From positions 1,219,024 through 1,283,023 of the forward strand of contig JAJVDF010000192.1 in the NCBI GenBank assembly GCA_022410635.1: a stretch of DNA of 64,000 bases. The letters run 5' to 3'. The notes under the pieces were generated by a model. It had not been told where the DNA came from. It saw only the letters and a list, made by a program, of their open reading frames with translations, and did not search any database. How positions within the stretch are numbered: the first letter of the stretch is position 1; each line of letters begins with the position of its first letter. A program made the position numbers and the translations under genes. Shown piece after piece: positions 11,831 to 25,279 of the stretch. This DNA comes from Tretioscincus oriximinensis (taxonomy: Eukaryota; Chordata; Lepidosauria; Squamata; Gymnophthalmidae).

Positions 11831-14164
11831 CCTGTCAATTGCCAGCCCACCATGACGCATGGGAGCAATATGCAGGCTTTAGCAACCCCTTTAGCAACTT
11901 GACCAGCAATATACTAATACATTGGAGAAATGCAAAAATGATCATTTGAGCCTCCTCACTGTCCTCACCCATACAAAGTTGCCTTTGTGATCATAAGGAG
12001 AGTCCTACTTGATCAACCCACAGTCCATTTAATACAACATCCTGACTCATACAGTGGCTCATCAATGGTTTCTGGACATTCTTAAGGAGAAGTCAAAGGC
12101 AAAGCCCTCACCTGCTCCCAATTCCTTGCAACCTGAAAGAAGTACACAGGCATTCATTCTAGTGGACACTGATATGTTTGGCCTCCATGAATTTATCTAA
12201 CCGTATTAAGACTATCCAGGTTTGTTCCAGTCATCAACTCTGCTGGTGGTAGATTTCATANACAGATGACCCTGTAGCTGAAAAAACATTTTCCCCATGA
12301 TTCTGGTCTCAGGCTATCTCCTTCATGGAAGACACTTTTTGGGTTATTATCACTCTTTGGGAGCCCTTCAAAACAGAAGACTGCCTCAATTCATGTCTTC
12401 TGACAATAGCTGAAAATACAGTCTTATGCAGAGGTACAATTCATTAAACACAGTAGGAATTTCTCCATATTAAAACGCTTTGATGATCACAATTACATGC
12501 TATAACAATGTAGTCTTGATTTTACGAAGACATTTCATAGGAAAAAAGGAGCATCTGAGAGCTTTTAGTATCCTTCAAAATCTTTCCAGTTTGGCGAAGC
12601 GTTTGTTGACGGATGTCAGTGCTCCCCTGTTTATATGAATGCATTTTATATCTCTATAGTTTAAGCACATAATCCATCAGAAACATTTCCTTCCTGTGCT
12701 CGTCCACTGTTCCTATTCATCTCAGAGGAATTCACACCCAGAAGACCTCCCTACTGGACTGTACTCAATATCATTCATTTTAAATGATTTGACGCTTGGA
12801 ACACGCTGTCTTCAAAATTCAAATAAAGTGTTCAGCCCTTGTTAAGCAATTAAGTGTTTCCAAGGAAAACATATTCAAAAGACATTCCTGGCATTGAACA
12901 ATGCCAGATTCACAAAGAAACCCCCTCAGATGCTTACTTAATGCCCCAGTAAAGAATTAATATTTTAAACAACATGAAAAATTCATTCTGTTTTTATTAT
13001 TGGCAGGAAGACTAAGAATGCTGCACTCCTATGCAAGTAGGTCCCAATGAACTTGCTTCTGGCTGAAAATGTAGGAAACTGAAGCTATAAATGTCACTAG
13101 CCTGGCAGCTTGAGAAGATGATAAAATGTGGGTTGTTCCTCTTCCTCAGCCTCCATAGCATCCTTATTTGGAAATGTGCTTCTACTTTCTAACATGCAAG
13201 ATTGAGAAATCCTCCAAATAATTAACCCTCTTGTTCTTGTCTAAAGTATTTGAAGATCAATGCAACTCTGGGTTTAAATCATCGATTAGCCATGGACAGA
13301 ATTCCTAGCAGACAAACTATCTGCTAATAGGTTAGTAAAAACAAAATTGCTTTCTGCTAAACAGTGAACAATGGACAACTACAACAGTTGCTCCATTTCC
13401 CCCTTTCTTGATTGATTTGATAAGGAAGAAGAGAGAAAAGCCACATTCCTTTATGGTCAGCATGAAATAGAATTGATTAGACCACTAAGAATGGACGGAC
13501 GGGAGTACGGATGGATGGTTGGAAGGATAGATGTTGTCCTTGCTTGCTTTATCAATTGATTGCGGGCAAGTTTGTTTTTAGTAGCTCATTAAGAGGCAAT
13601 GTGTAGAAAAGGCGGTTAGGGAAAAAACACATTTTCTTTATTACACATTAGAATCAGGGAAAACTCTGACTGTGTCCAGACAGAATCAATAATCCACTTG
13701 CAAGGTTTTAGACCTGATTAGCCAAATCACCGCTTTACTGGGACAACCGTTGAACCGTTATATAGGTTTATTATGAAAAAGGCTATGATTCATGATAGTT
13801 CTGGTGAGGGTAAAGAGGCAAATGAATCTGATACTGACAACAAACTATCCAGAAGCATTTGAGAGGAAGGACTACTCTAGAAAACAAAATGGCGGATGGA
13901 AAAGTGTGCCTTTTGCACAGAAACTCTTGCTTGTCAGAAGCGGACAGAATTCAGATTATATGGTAAACGTACTGGACGAAAAGAGCACATTAAAATCAGA
14001 TCATCAGGAAATTGCAGAATAAACAAGTGCTGTGTGGCTACAACCCCTGTGAAATTAATGTTCAGGAGAATTAAGATGGAAATTAGCCAATATGCCTCAC
14101 CCCCACACTGGAGTGGCAGCGATGAAATTTACTACCAGAATAGGTGATGAAAACAACCACCCTG
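11831..14164. other. No gene recognised
   Basis: Repeat-poor sequence. A weak (ATGG)n-like stretch lies at 13491-13535. The segment 13007-13085 (CTCCTATGCAAGTAGGTCCC) resembles a short element abundant in squamate genomes. The block 12590-13000 is non-repetitive and AT-rich with several intact-looking motifs; conserved non-coding sequence is possible. Confidence 0.4.
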
Positions 14165-14370
14165 AAAAGTGTTACGAAAGCCTTAGATAAATTCACGGAA
14201 GACAGACATATCAATGGCTACTGGAATGAATGCCTGGGTATTGCTTCTAAGTCGAAGAAAGAGGAAATATGCTTTAAAGACCATGTATAGGGAGTCATTT
14301 TCTGCTTGAGATATCTAAAAGAACTTGATGGGTCACTATGTGAGACAGAATCTTGGACTCCCTTATGTTC
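14165..14370 (+). mobile_element. CR1-clade LINE 3' fragment, degraded
   Basis: TAAATTCACGGAAGACAGAC followed by ATCAATGGCTACTGGAATGA, and near the end ACTATGTGAGACAGAATCTTGGAC and CCCTTATGTTC, follow the order of a CR1 3' UTR (compare 22370-22616). Divergence is high. Confidence 0.5.
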
Positions 14371-16529
14371 ATTTCGGTGATTGTTTTATTCCTGTAACTA
14401 TAGTTGTTGGAGGCAAAACATTGCTTTTTTGCTGTATAAGAATAACTGTTCTGTAAGCGTCCTCCTAACCCCAAGGTATCTGGGACCAAGCTATTGGTAA
14501 TGTTAGCAGGGACTTATGGGACTGCCAGTCCCAAATATTCAGAAACCACCAGATTAACAGCATAATCCTATGTGTGTGTCTATGCATTCTTTGACATTTA
14601 TTTCCCAGGAAAGTAATTGCAGAATTGCTGTAGAAGCCTAATCATTTCTTATTTATAATCTCTTAAATATTTTGTGTGTTTTCAATTAATTACCACTGTC
14701 AAAAGCTCAATGGTGAACTATTTTGATTAGTTCCACTTTTAGGCCTATAATATGGATCTTGTTTGAGAATGGCCATAACTTAGTGCTAGAGACTATGTTG
14801 TGCAGTGGAAAGCTCCAGGCACAACTCTAAGTATCTTCGCAATAGATGTGAATAGCAAATAGGAACATACTGTATTTGTCAGCGGGTGAATGGGGTCTTC
14901 ACCTCAGGTGCAAGATTTGAAGGGGACCAGTGTGTGTCTACCCGTCCACCCTTTTCTCCTAACGTGATTTTAAAGTCTTAATTTTGAACTTGAAGTCACG
15001 AGGAGTAGGGTGGAAAACTCTTCCTTCCCTACACATTGGTTACTGCTGTCAATGTTTTCAAAGCCAAAGTTAGAATCATGGCAGAACCGAGACAAGGGTG
15101 AGCCAGGTAAGTGGGACCTGGAAGGGGTGGGGCTCCAGAACAGAAGGGCATGAAATTCAGGAGATTGTCCTGAGTGCTGTAATCCCTTGCTATGCCCCTA
15201 TCTTATTTCCCAAGAAAACATCAAGGCTGCACCTGTGTTATGTCAAACACGATTTAAGTGCACCTCTGCCTTTAAATGAACTGTGAACAGAGCAGAGGAA
15301 AGTGTAATCTGCAAACTGACTTGTTGACCCACTGGGCTGTTGATCATAATATTCTGAGCTAGTACAGAATACAGTCAAGCTACCCCCCATCCTTTGCCTA
15401 CTTCATCTACATGGACTTTAGTGATGAATTACTTTAAAGGTATATCGCTGATTACCAGAATGTATATCAAAGTGCTGTCCGCTTGTTGGAGAGACGGACA
15501 GGTCTTTTGCAAGGTATACAGAGGGTTGGTGAAAGTTTTGTCTTTATCTTTTGCTTAAGATGCCTTGAGACAATTGGTGACCTGTTGTGGCTACTCTTAT
15601 ATTCTTAAGGATATCTATATTGTTCTAGTGTCTGGTATGTATGTTTATGCCATAAGGTGGATGTATAATATTATGCTTAAAATAAAATCTGATAAAAAGA
15701 AAAAAGTACCAGGATTAGAATTTAAGTGTCATATGATAGTACACCACCCATCTGACACTAACCACTAGAAGCTTAGGGCTGAAGTTTCAAAGCTTGCCAA
15801 GGGATAATCTGCATCAGCACCAACAGTGCAGGCAGGAATATAAGCCAGGGAGGAATATAAACCATAGCACCAGGCCTCTGAGGTTTGGGTGAGTGAATTT
15901 TGGCACAGCGATAATATACACAATTAAACNGGCTAGAAGGATTCACTAAAAGCAAAGTGCATAAAAGGCTTGGGAAAGAGCCTTTAATAGTAACATCTTG
16001 TCTGACAATACTAAATGATAGATCTCGCACCTTGTCACCAAGAAAAACGGTATACATCGTTTTTCCCTACAGCCCTGCCCACATGGATGCATTATATCTT
16101 CAGAACTTTTCTAAATNTACTCTCTTCCCAATTCTTTCTGAATGGTGTCAGTCCTCTATTGGAGACCATTCAGTGAAATAACCTGCTGAATGTCTTCACA
16201 CGGGAATATTTTGCTCAACTATGGCATCATTTTATGGTTATTCGAACACTGGTTTTGTATCATTGAATGTCTTTACTGTGCTTCTTTTCAGTCCATCCTT
16301 TTTAGTTCGCTGCTTTCATTTGGTAGTATAAATTAGCAATATTTTAATTCTGCATCTAGTCACTGGGGCNAGTGAGAAGCAGAAGTGGGCAGTAACGGTA
16401 TTAAGAAGAGGATATGCCTTGTGATTTTTCTCTTTACAAAGAACTGTCTCCAAATGTGAGACAAGCCTCACATTCTCCCTCCAGCACGTCATGCCTAATT
16501 TAAGATTATGGTCTGGATTAGGATGTAGA
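14371..16529. other. No gene recognised
   Basis: Unique-looking sequence. The piece 15555-15712 ends AAAATAAAATCTGATAAAAAG and may be the 3' tail of an old retroposon, but no target duplication was found. The short ORFs have no domain. Confidence 0.4.
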
Positions 16530-16700
16530 TAAGAACATAAGAAGAGCCATACTGAATCAGGCCAGAGCCCATCTAGTNCAGCATTCTGTCTCATACAGAT
16601 GTCCACCAGATGCACCTGGGCAGTCTAAACAGAGGAAAGTAAAATATGTACCTGTTCATCACTTCCTACAAATGGCATTTCAAAGATGCAGATTCCTATG
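16530..16700 (-). mobile_element. CR1-clade LINE 3' end, minus strand
   Basis: Starts AAGAACATAAGAAGAGCCAT and continues through GGCCAGAGCCCATCTAG and ATGCACCTGGGCAGTC, the reverse complement of the 3' end of the CR1 at 20505-22616. It is 5'-truncated after the AAATGGCATTTC segment. Non-coding. Confidence 0.9.
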
Positions 16701-18069
16701 CCAGGATACANTCCTGGATAAAGTCTCATTCAGAATGGACCAGATTCTCTATAGAATTTTAAAAGGTGTGAACTAATGGAGAAAGCAGATATAAGAACAT
16801 TCTTCAACTGAAGTGCTAGACAACAGAAAGAAGCAAAGTTATGCCTTCTTCTGCTGTAACACTAATGGGTTTAAAGTCAGGATGTTAATATGAAGAACAA
16901 TNTCGATGACAATAGCCAATTTAGCAAGGACTGGAGTGAGTGAGGTTTTCTAAGTGTAAACCTTCAGGTAGCAGCTGGATGGAGACATTTTGATTCTGGA
17001 TTTTCTGGATGCCTTATGAAGTTGATTCCATCTCTCTGAGATGCAAAGTTCTGGCCTTCACAAGGAGTAGCTGTTTGTCCTGCCCACATATTTCACTACT
17101 ATGTTTCTCTCAAGACCATTTAATGAGGAATCTGTGTTCCTTCAAATATTTGACCCCTAAAGGGCTGAGGTTACCACACATCCCAGAATGGTGAGGATAC
17201 TCTGGAACATTTGGGGTTTGATAAGTCCTCCTGGGAATTCTTCAAGAAGACTACAATTTTTAAAAGATCATGTTGATAACCAGAGTTTTAAAATCTGTAG
17301 GCTTTCAGGGTGCCTTTTCTTGTGTGGCAGCATGACAACCAATAGCCCAGCATGGCTGCAGCCCATAAACCTGCTCCTGCCCCTGGGGCCAGGGGTGGGC
17401 AAGCTGAGTGAATAGGGCCAGTTGCCTCCTTGTTGCTGCCATTGCTGCCAGTAGTCAGCTGGCCATGAAGGTGAGCTGGGTGGGCCAAGTAAGCAGTGCT
17501 CGCCTTCTTGTCACTGCTAATGTTATCACTGGCAGTCAGTTAGCCACATGGACAAGCCACGTGGGTCCCTGCCTTCTCCCAGCTCACTGCTGACAACCAC
17601 CTGGGTACGCCAGAGAGCTGGGCGGCACATGTTCTTACTTCCACCATTGTTGCTGTGGGTCTGGTAAGTATCCGGGGAGAAGGAGAGCGAAAAAGAAGCC
17701 CGTGATTTCTAAGAATCATGGACCTGTTGGGGGTATGGGTGCATGGCTTGGGTGGGTGAGGCTGCATGGCCTAGAGGAAGTGGAGGGGCAGGGGGATCTT
17801 CCAGATTTGGGGTTGCCAAATGTGGCAATCTTATTTAAGGTCCATNTCAAATGATAAATAGGATCAGCTTTAGTGCTTGCACAGGAACCTTCCTTGGCTT
17901 CCTGACTGCTTCCATTGGTAATATCAAGTGATCTTGCTTTAGCTATAAACAGGAAGTTCCAACCANGGGGCTTTTGCACTTTCTTTCAGAGAATGGCCAC
18001 TGGAAACTTTCTCATCCATTGGCTGGGTACTGTTTTCTGTCTTTTTACATCCCCCAGGCAAAGGCATTC
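16701..18069. other. No gene; GC-richer patch at 17340-17800
   Basis: The stretch 17340-17800 is GC-richer than its surroundings, with repeated TGCTGCC / GCCAGTAGTCAGCTGG-type motifs. It may be a fragment of an unrecognised element. No exon structure is visible. Confidence 0.4.
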
Positions 18070-18360
18070 ATGCTCCTAGGCCTTGGAAGTGCTTTTCTGT
18101 GATCTACATGCTTGGTTGCTACCCCTCACTGTGATTGGCTGAAAATACTCATGTGACATGTAGAAAAACTAGAATACAGCATTTGTATTTTCAACAAGAA
18201 TTTTTCTACAGTGTAGGAATGATTGTTAACTACTTAAAAGCTGTCCATGAAAGAATACTTTGGGATTGACTGGGGAATAATGAAGTCATTAGTAATATGA
18301 ACGATGTGTCCTTGCTAACGATTTGGACTATTTCCCAGTCCAACTGCTAAAAAGGTCCAT
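18070..18360. repeat. Unnamed interspersed repeat, copy 1
   Basis: This about 290-bp block resembles 43010-43320 along its length. Both have a CTACATGCTT start, ATTGGCTGAAAAT or ATTGGTTAAAAAT, CATGTAGAA, CTAGAATACAGC, then TTTTAAAAGC/CTTAAAAGC and a GACTGAAGAA/GACTGGGGAA block, in the same order. The family is not recognised. It has no coding capacity. Confidence 0.6.
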
Positions 18361-18734
18361 GTTTGATAGCTCCAGGAAGATTCTTGTTCTTTCTTTCAAT
18401 CTGTCCAGCCTTTAAGGNACCTTACATATTCAGCAGACGTATCTCACTTATGAGTTAGTGATGAACAAATTATTTGTGGTATCTTTCTCTGATGCCAAAT
18501 CACACTTTGATCTGCCTCCTATTACAGCATGGTTTGGTGCCATCTAAGGCAAGTTACCAACTGCTGCCTCTCCCATCTTCTATGGCACAAACTGAAAATG
18601 ACATCCCTACATTTGCCATTTCTTATAAACTCTGCAAAATCTGAAGCATTTCAGAGATCTAGGTTGGAGAAAGAGGTTGACAAGTTGAATAGTCAGTGAA
18701 GAGGAACAAAATATAAAAGTCTAAAAGACAAATC
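18361..18734. other. No feature recognised
   Basis: Unique-looking sequence between two repeats. Confidence 0.4.
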
Positions 18735-19035
18735 CTCAGAGGGAAGACTAGAGCAACTGGGTATGTAGAGAAAAGGAGATTAAGTAGGGATATCCTGACA
18801 GCTCTCAAATATTTAAAAGCATCTCAGGCACATGAGAAAGAAGGAGGGGCAATTAATTATGCTACCAGTAGGAAGAGGACAAGATGAAATAGCTCTAAAC
18901 CAGAGCAAGGCAGATCTATATTGAGTGTTATGAAGTTGACCAATGGAAGAAATGAGCAGAGGAAGGTTACATAAGCTCTTTCTCCGGAAGCTTTATAGAG
19001 AATTTTAAGCAAGCATCTGTAGGGAAACATATGAG
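18735..19035 (+). mobile_element. CR1/L3-like LINE fragment (C-terminal ORF2 to 3' UTR)
   Basis: AGAGGGAAGACTAGAGCAAC, then CTCTCAAATATTTAAAAGCAT and later GAATTTTAAGCAAGCATCTG follow the order of the CR1/L3 ORF2 C-terminus (the short-patch after the RT domain) and its end. It is too decayed to keep an open frame. It belongs to a different, older CR1 subfamily than the 20.5-kb copy. Confidence 0.6.
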
Positions 19036-20504
19036 ACTGGCATACAGACCTACTTAGTCCCAAGGCATAGCTTAATTCAACATGATAAAGTAGCTTTGAT
19101 GAAGAAGCTGTGAAGAGTGAAACATGGTCATTGACCATCTTTATATCTCACATTTTACACCATAAATCNTAGGGTTCTGTGCACATATGAATTATTCCTG
19201 CTTTACTGGTCCCTGTAAAACCCACAAGCACACACATAACAATCCTTGGCTTAGTGTTACACAGCTTGCTCTCCTGTTTTGCTCTCCAATTCGTGCCAAA
19301 GATCTGTTCTTGGCATAGTGATCATGTTTTGGTTAGAGTAATACAAAGTACAATCCCAGATTCAGGGACAACACTGTAGGCAAGGTATTATGACACTTTC
19401 CCCTTCCAACACACAGCAAGAAGCAAAACATTCCCAAAATAAATTTTCATGCTGAAATCCCTTTGTCTTCCATGCCACTACTCATCCCTGAATATGAACA
19501 GATATATAAACTGCATCATATTTCATATCATAGTTTCAGAGATAGGAAGACGAAGCTCATACAGTACATTCTGTTTGTCCCTGGAAGCAGCTATGGTTCC
19601 GATGACAGGGAAAGCACCATTTTTTTCTAAGGATTAGTGTGAAATATGAACCCAGCAGAAAACAAGAGCACACCACCCAGAGGGTTGCTGGAGTTTTTCA
19701 AAGGATCACACTGTCAGATGAAGTTCCAAGAAAATGATTTAGTGCAGCTGACCAGCAAGCAACTGAATTAGAACCAGANTGGCCGAAATGCTGCTCTTTT
19801 ATAGTGAACCCCAAGGCCCTTTAGCCAATAAACATCCAGGTTTAACACCTTCCAGAATATCCCCCTGCAAATGAAACTCTGGTTTTCCAACGTTCTAAGC
19901 ATTTGAATATTAGTCCTTGGTGAAGCCTTTAACACCTGGCAGAAATAATATCCCTGACAGCTATTCCCTTGAACCATCCTAAAGAAAAATATTGTCTAGA
20001 ATGATTAACACAAGTTAAGGTCCATTAGGTACAGCTTTATTAATCCGGTTTAAGGAGACACTGGTTTCACATTGTCTGCATGGGGTTAATGCTACTCCAG
20101 ATCAGATCTGTGCTAAGAGCTCTCTAAGCTAGATTAGTGATAGGCCACATTATTCAAGTCCACAGCTGTANTAATGCTGCCTGATCTGATTAAGCAGAAG
20201 CACATAAGCACATGGACCAAATTCATGTGAACATGGCCATGACTAGAAGAGGGATACACTGTTTGGCCAATGTGACAAACTCACCTTTAAATAATCTNTG
20301 AAGCATTTTTGCTGGGAAACATTGCTTGTTGCTTTGAAGCCAACAGAAACTAGCTGGCAGCATTCAAAACCAAGGAGTGAATGGCCCTATCTGTATTTGA
20401 TTTCAACTCAGAAGCTCATGCTGTGCCATGTGGATTAGCAACTTCACATAGCATCTGTTGTGCCCCACTTCTGTTGTGCAAGAAAACACCTGTATGCCTT
20501 ACCT
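19036..20504. other. No gene recognised
   Basis: Unique-looking sequence ending in the flank of the CR1 element. Short ORFs only. Confidence 0.4.
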
Positions 20505-22616
20505 CTGCAGTAAAGGAAGTAATTAGAATGAAGAGAAACTCATTTAAAAAGTGGAAGGCTTATCCTAGTGAGGAGAACAGAAGGGAGCACAAACTGTGGC
20601 AAACCAAATGCAAGGTGGTAGTCAGGGATGCGAAGAAAAACTTTGAGGAGCACATTGCAAAGAATATTAAAAGAAACAATAAGGACTTTTTCAAATATAT
20701 CAGAAATAAGAACCCCACCAGGAAAGCAGTTGGACNCTAGACAGCAGTGGANTAAAGGGCATAATCAAGGAGGACGTGGAGATTGCAAAGAGGTTAAATG
20801 AATTTTTTGCATCAGTTTTCACTGAAGGAGACAGAGGGAATTTACCCGCAACAGATTTAGTTTTCTCAGAAAGAACCCCAGAGGAATTAAACTGGATAGA
20901 GATAACAAGGGAGGAGGTCCTTGCTAGCCTTAATAAGCTGAACATTTATAAATCCCCAGGGCCAGACGGCATTCACCCAAGAATTCTTAAAGAACTCAAA
21001 TGCGAAATTGCTGAACTTCTAACCAAAATATTTAATCTTTCCTTAAGATCNNGCATAGTANCAGTAGATTNGAGGGTAGCTAACNTAACACCAATCTTCA
21101 AAAAAGGATCCCNGNGTGATCCCGGAAATTATAGACCCATCAGTTNAACATCAATTCCAGGNAAAGTGNNGGAAACCATAATTAAGGACAAAATTACTAA
21201 ACACATGGAGAAGCACGCATTACTGAATGAAACTCAGCATGGCTTCAGCAAAGGTAAATCATGCCTTACCAACTTGCTAGAATTCTTTGAGTGTTAACAA
21301 ACATGTAGATAAAGGGGATCCAGTTGATATTGTCTATCTAGATTTCCAGAAGGCTTTTGATAAAGTCCCTCATCAAAGGCTTCTAAAAAAGCTCCAAACT
21401 CATGCTATAAGAGGACAGACTTTGTCCTGGATTGGAAACTGGCTAAAAGATAGGAAACAGAGGATCGTATTAANTGGACAGTTCTCTGACTTGAAAGAGG
21501 TAAGAAGTGGGGTACCCCAGGGATCTGTACTGGGACCCTTGCTTTTCAATATATTTATAAATGATCTGGATGCCGAGGTAAATAGTGAAGTAGCCAAGTT
21601 TGCTGATGTCACTAAACTGTTCAGGGCAGTGAAAACTGAAAATGATTGTAAGGCACTCCAGAGTGATTTATTGAAATTGGGTGAGTGGGCATCAAAGTGG
21701 CAAATGCACTTCAATTTAAGCAAGTGCAAGATTATGCATATTGGGGCAAAGAACCCCAACTACTCCTACCACCTGATGGGAACCAAGCTTTCTGTGACCA
21801 AGNAAGAAAAGGATCTTGGGGTGTTGGTGGACAATTCAATGAAAATGTCAACCCAGTGTGCAGCGGCAGCAAGAAAGGCAAATTCCATGTTGGGGGTCAT
21901 TAAGAAAGGAATCGAAAACAGGTCAGCAAATGTTGTTTTGCCTCTTTATAAATCTGTGGTGAGGCCACATTTGGAATACTGTGTTCAATTCTGGTCACCA
22001 CATCTCAAGAGGGACTTTTTGGAACTGGAGAAGGTGCAGAAAAGGGCAACAAAATGATCAAGGGTCTGGAGCACCTCCCCTATGAAGTCAGGCTGCAACG
22101 TCTCGACTTCTTCAGCCTTGAAAGGCGACGTCTGAGAGGTGATCTGATTGAAGTGTACAAAATCATGCATGGGAAAGACAGGGTGAATAGAGAAAAATGT
22201 TTTCTCTCTCCCACAACACTAGGACCAGGGGGCACTCCTTAAAACTGTTGGGTAGAAAAGTGAGAACAGACAAAGGNAAGTATTTTTTCACCCAGAGGGT
22301 CATCGGCCTGTGGAATTTACTTCCTGAAGAGGTAGTGGTAGCTAACAGCTTGGATAGTTTCAAGACAAGACTAGACAGGTTTATGGACACCAAGGGTATA
22401 AATGGATACTAGGATGGATGTCTGGATGTNGCCTTCGGAATGGAGCAACAGGCAGGACTNNTGAAATACCATTTGCAGGGANTCACGAACAGGTGCATAT
22501 TTTGCTCTCCTCTGTTCGGACTGCCCAGGTGCATCTGGTGGGCCTCTGTGTGACACAGAATGCTGGACTAGATGGGCTGTGGCCTGTTCCAGTATGGCTC
22601 TTCTTATGTTCTTATG
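20505..22616 (+). mobile_element. CR1-clade non-LTR retrotransposon, 5'-truncated
   Basis: About 2.1 kb of a CR1 element. It begins in the linker after the (missing) endonuclease, continues through the whole reverse transcriptase and C-terminal region, and ends in a 3' UTR closing with TTCTTATGTTCTTATG, the repeated-octamer end typical of CR1 relatives. CR1 copies normally lack target duplications and I see none. It is the least damaged LINE in the window, and the other CR1 tails here can be aligned to it. Confidence 0.93.
20509..22412 (+). pseudogene. CR1 ORF2 remnant: reverse transcriptase, inactivated
   Basis: The frames at 20509-20740, 20776-21297, 21287-22057, 22054-22242 and 22197-22412 together cover the linker, the RT fingers (YRPIS near 21130), the palm (LDFQKAFDKVPH near 21340, SGVPQGSVLGPLLFN near 21510) and the C-terminal part (RPHLEYCVQFWSP near 21965; LPYEVRLQRL near 22080). 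At least four frameshifts separate them. The catalytic FADD box reads FADV: codon 21608-21610 is GTC where the family has an Asp codon. Endonuclease is absent. Eleven Ns fall between 21051 and 21170. RT would normally copy CR1 RNA at a nicked target; this copy cannot. Confidence 0.92.
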
Positions 22617-25279
22617 CACAATCTGGATCAAATAATCTAGACTCACTAAAATGGATCACTAAAGAAAGACATATCTTTCTGGGATTGAAAAAAAAGTGCT
22701 CATGTGACATGAAGTATGNGTCTGGTACAGCACACAGCCAACGTGTTGTATCTTTTCTCACTGTCTCTAGTAAAAGATNTACTGCCACAAGGGGACAAGC
22801 AGACAGGTGAGCCACTGGCTATATAACCAAAGTAATATTAGTGTTTCAAAATTCTCATCTAAAGCTAAACATCAAACATGCTTTGTACACTTTATGAATA
22901 TGCACCTATTCATGATAACTTGGGTTTTTCTTTGCTCTTTAGCTTCAACCTTTGACAGCTGAAAAAGTAGCTATAGCAGCATTGATAATATCTGAATGCT
23001 GGTAAGAAAAAGGCAGGATTTCGTGATGAGAGTAGACTGACATGTAGCAATCAGAAAGCTGACTATTTGACAGTACCTAATGCAGAGCAACAGATTTTTG
23101 ATGCCAACAGCCGATGATGATACCAGCATTAANAATTTGAATTTGACTATTGATTTGGGGAGCAGTTGCAGCTCAGTTGTAGCTCAGTAATGAAAGATAC
23201 AATTTATATGCAAAAATATCCCAAATTCCACTCATAACATATTCTGACTCGAATAGACACTTATCTACTTCTGGCTACACAGATAGCTCCACTGACAACC
23301 CATAGATCAGAAACTGGAAGGAAACTGACATTTAGACTGGATATTTAATATGATTTCTCAGATCATCTTTCAATCCACAATAGTTTTTGCCAAATCTAGT
23401 GGTATATGCCACTTCCTTCCCCTCTCATTTTATTTTCACAACAAACCTGTGCAGTAGATTAGGCTGAGAGACAGTAATAGATCCAAAGTCACTTTACAAG
23501 TTCTCATGCAGGTTGTGGTTATATACCTCATAAGTAATCCAAATCCAGTTCTTGTAAAGGTGTTTAAGAGTGACTCCTTATTCATTCTGGAATGTACAAT
23601 ATAAACCACACTCAAATCAGTGAATGTGTTAACAGTTGAGCCTGTAAGTCAACAGATTTTGGGTGATTTAAATAAAAACAATTTGTTAGACACAGATTCT
23701 CTGGGCAGCTGTCAAATTACTATCATGTAAAGGGACTGCAGTAGATAAGAATTTAGATACAAATTTACTACAGCCCAAGAAATGTCTTTTTGAGACTAAA
23801 TGATCAGAGAGATACTGGTTTGCTTCCTCTCGGGACTGTATTTTAAGAGTTGATAAAACTTGCTTTCTCAATTTGCTTTGAAGTTGCACCTTTTAGTTTG
23901 ACGTTTTAGCCACTACACTGGCCACAAAAAAAATTGCCACATGAAAGTAACGAATAATTTATCTATGAATCCAATGCCACCTCCCTGGATTATATAGATC
24001 AGCAACCTGAAAAAGTACAATAGCTTATGCTAGCTCCAGTATGTTTCCTTTAATTTGGACCAAGTGAGCAAATGAATGTACAATTATAGGGCATTTCTGC
24101 ACTCACTTCTCTATAGTCTGAATCAATCAGTCTGGTCCAGCTAGGCCAACTGGTTCACATCACAGAAAGATGTGGTCTGCAAGCTAACACTAATCCCGAC
24201 CAATTCTTGTTTGACTCCAAAGCTCACACAGGATTTGAGGCCAGGTTTCAAACACTGATGGACTAGGACCAGAGATACAAAGTCTTGGGATAACTGAGGA
24301 ACCAAATTCAGTGCCATACTTTGGTGTATTGCTTGGAAATTGTTTTCTACATATCTCCATGTTCTGCACTAGGCCACACTGGTCAAACAATAATCCTGAT
24401 CAAAACTTCACAAAAGTGAAAAGCAGTGAAATTGGCAAAACCAGAATCCATTTTCTCCCTGTGATAGCCAATTTCAAAAAACCATTTCAATGTAGCCGTT
24501 CACCTGCAAATCAGGCCACAAGAATGTAAAACAAGGACTCTACCCATGACACCACCAATATGGAGCAAGAATATTTTCAGCAGGACACTGATGGAGAAAT
24601 AACATGTGATGTTCCATGGAAATAATAATTGCCCGAAACTTGCCATGTGGAAAGCAACTAACTTATCCTTCACACTATAATCTGATGTCATGTCGAAAAG
24701 AAACTCACACCGGCTTTGGATGCTACTTCACGGACTAAACTCCAGCAGTCCTAATTTAGCACTAAAGAGGGCAGGAGGCTGAAGCGCTTATACCAGTGGA
24801 GAAATAATAGGTTGTCAAAAATGTTTACACACACTGAGGTTAAAACTGGCTGGGAGAATTCTAGACTTGTCAACCGTAAACGTAAGAGACACGTAAGGAG
24901 GATGTGAGGGGGGATCATCTTTTCCCTCCCGCAGGCAACCCTTTAAATCTTGTCTTTATTTGCCTTGCCAGGTTGAAGCACCTCTGTAATCTTATGTGGA
25001 CTGCATAATTTCTTTTCTTCTTTGAATTTTTCCATGGGGAAATGAGATAAGAACGAGGGGAATAGGCATCAAAATGTGAAAAAATGAAAGTGCTGGGGGG
25101 AAGGGGAGTGAGAAAGATGGANGGGAAATGATGGGGTTGGCTGCTAAAAATGAATAGAGAAGGTCACAGTTCCATTGCTGTTCTGACCAACAACTCATCC
25201 ACTAAATGCCATCAGAGAGCGAAGCTAAAAAACCGAATGTTAACAGTGGTACATACGTTTATGTGTGTAAGTAAAGTAA
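22617..25279. other. No gene recognised
   Basis: About 2.7 kb of AT-rich sequence with short ORFs (72 codons at most) and no recognised repeat. Confidence 0.4.

Noticed and set aside
15555..15715. Possible retroposon tail (AATAAAATCTGATAAAAAG)
   Set aside because: No target duplication and no family match, so not listed as an element.
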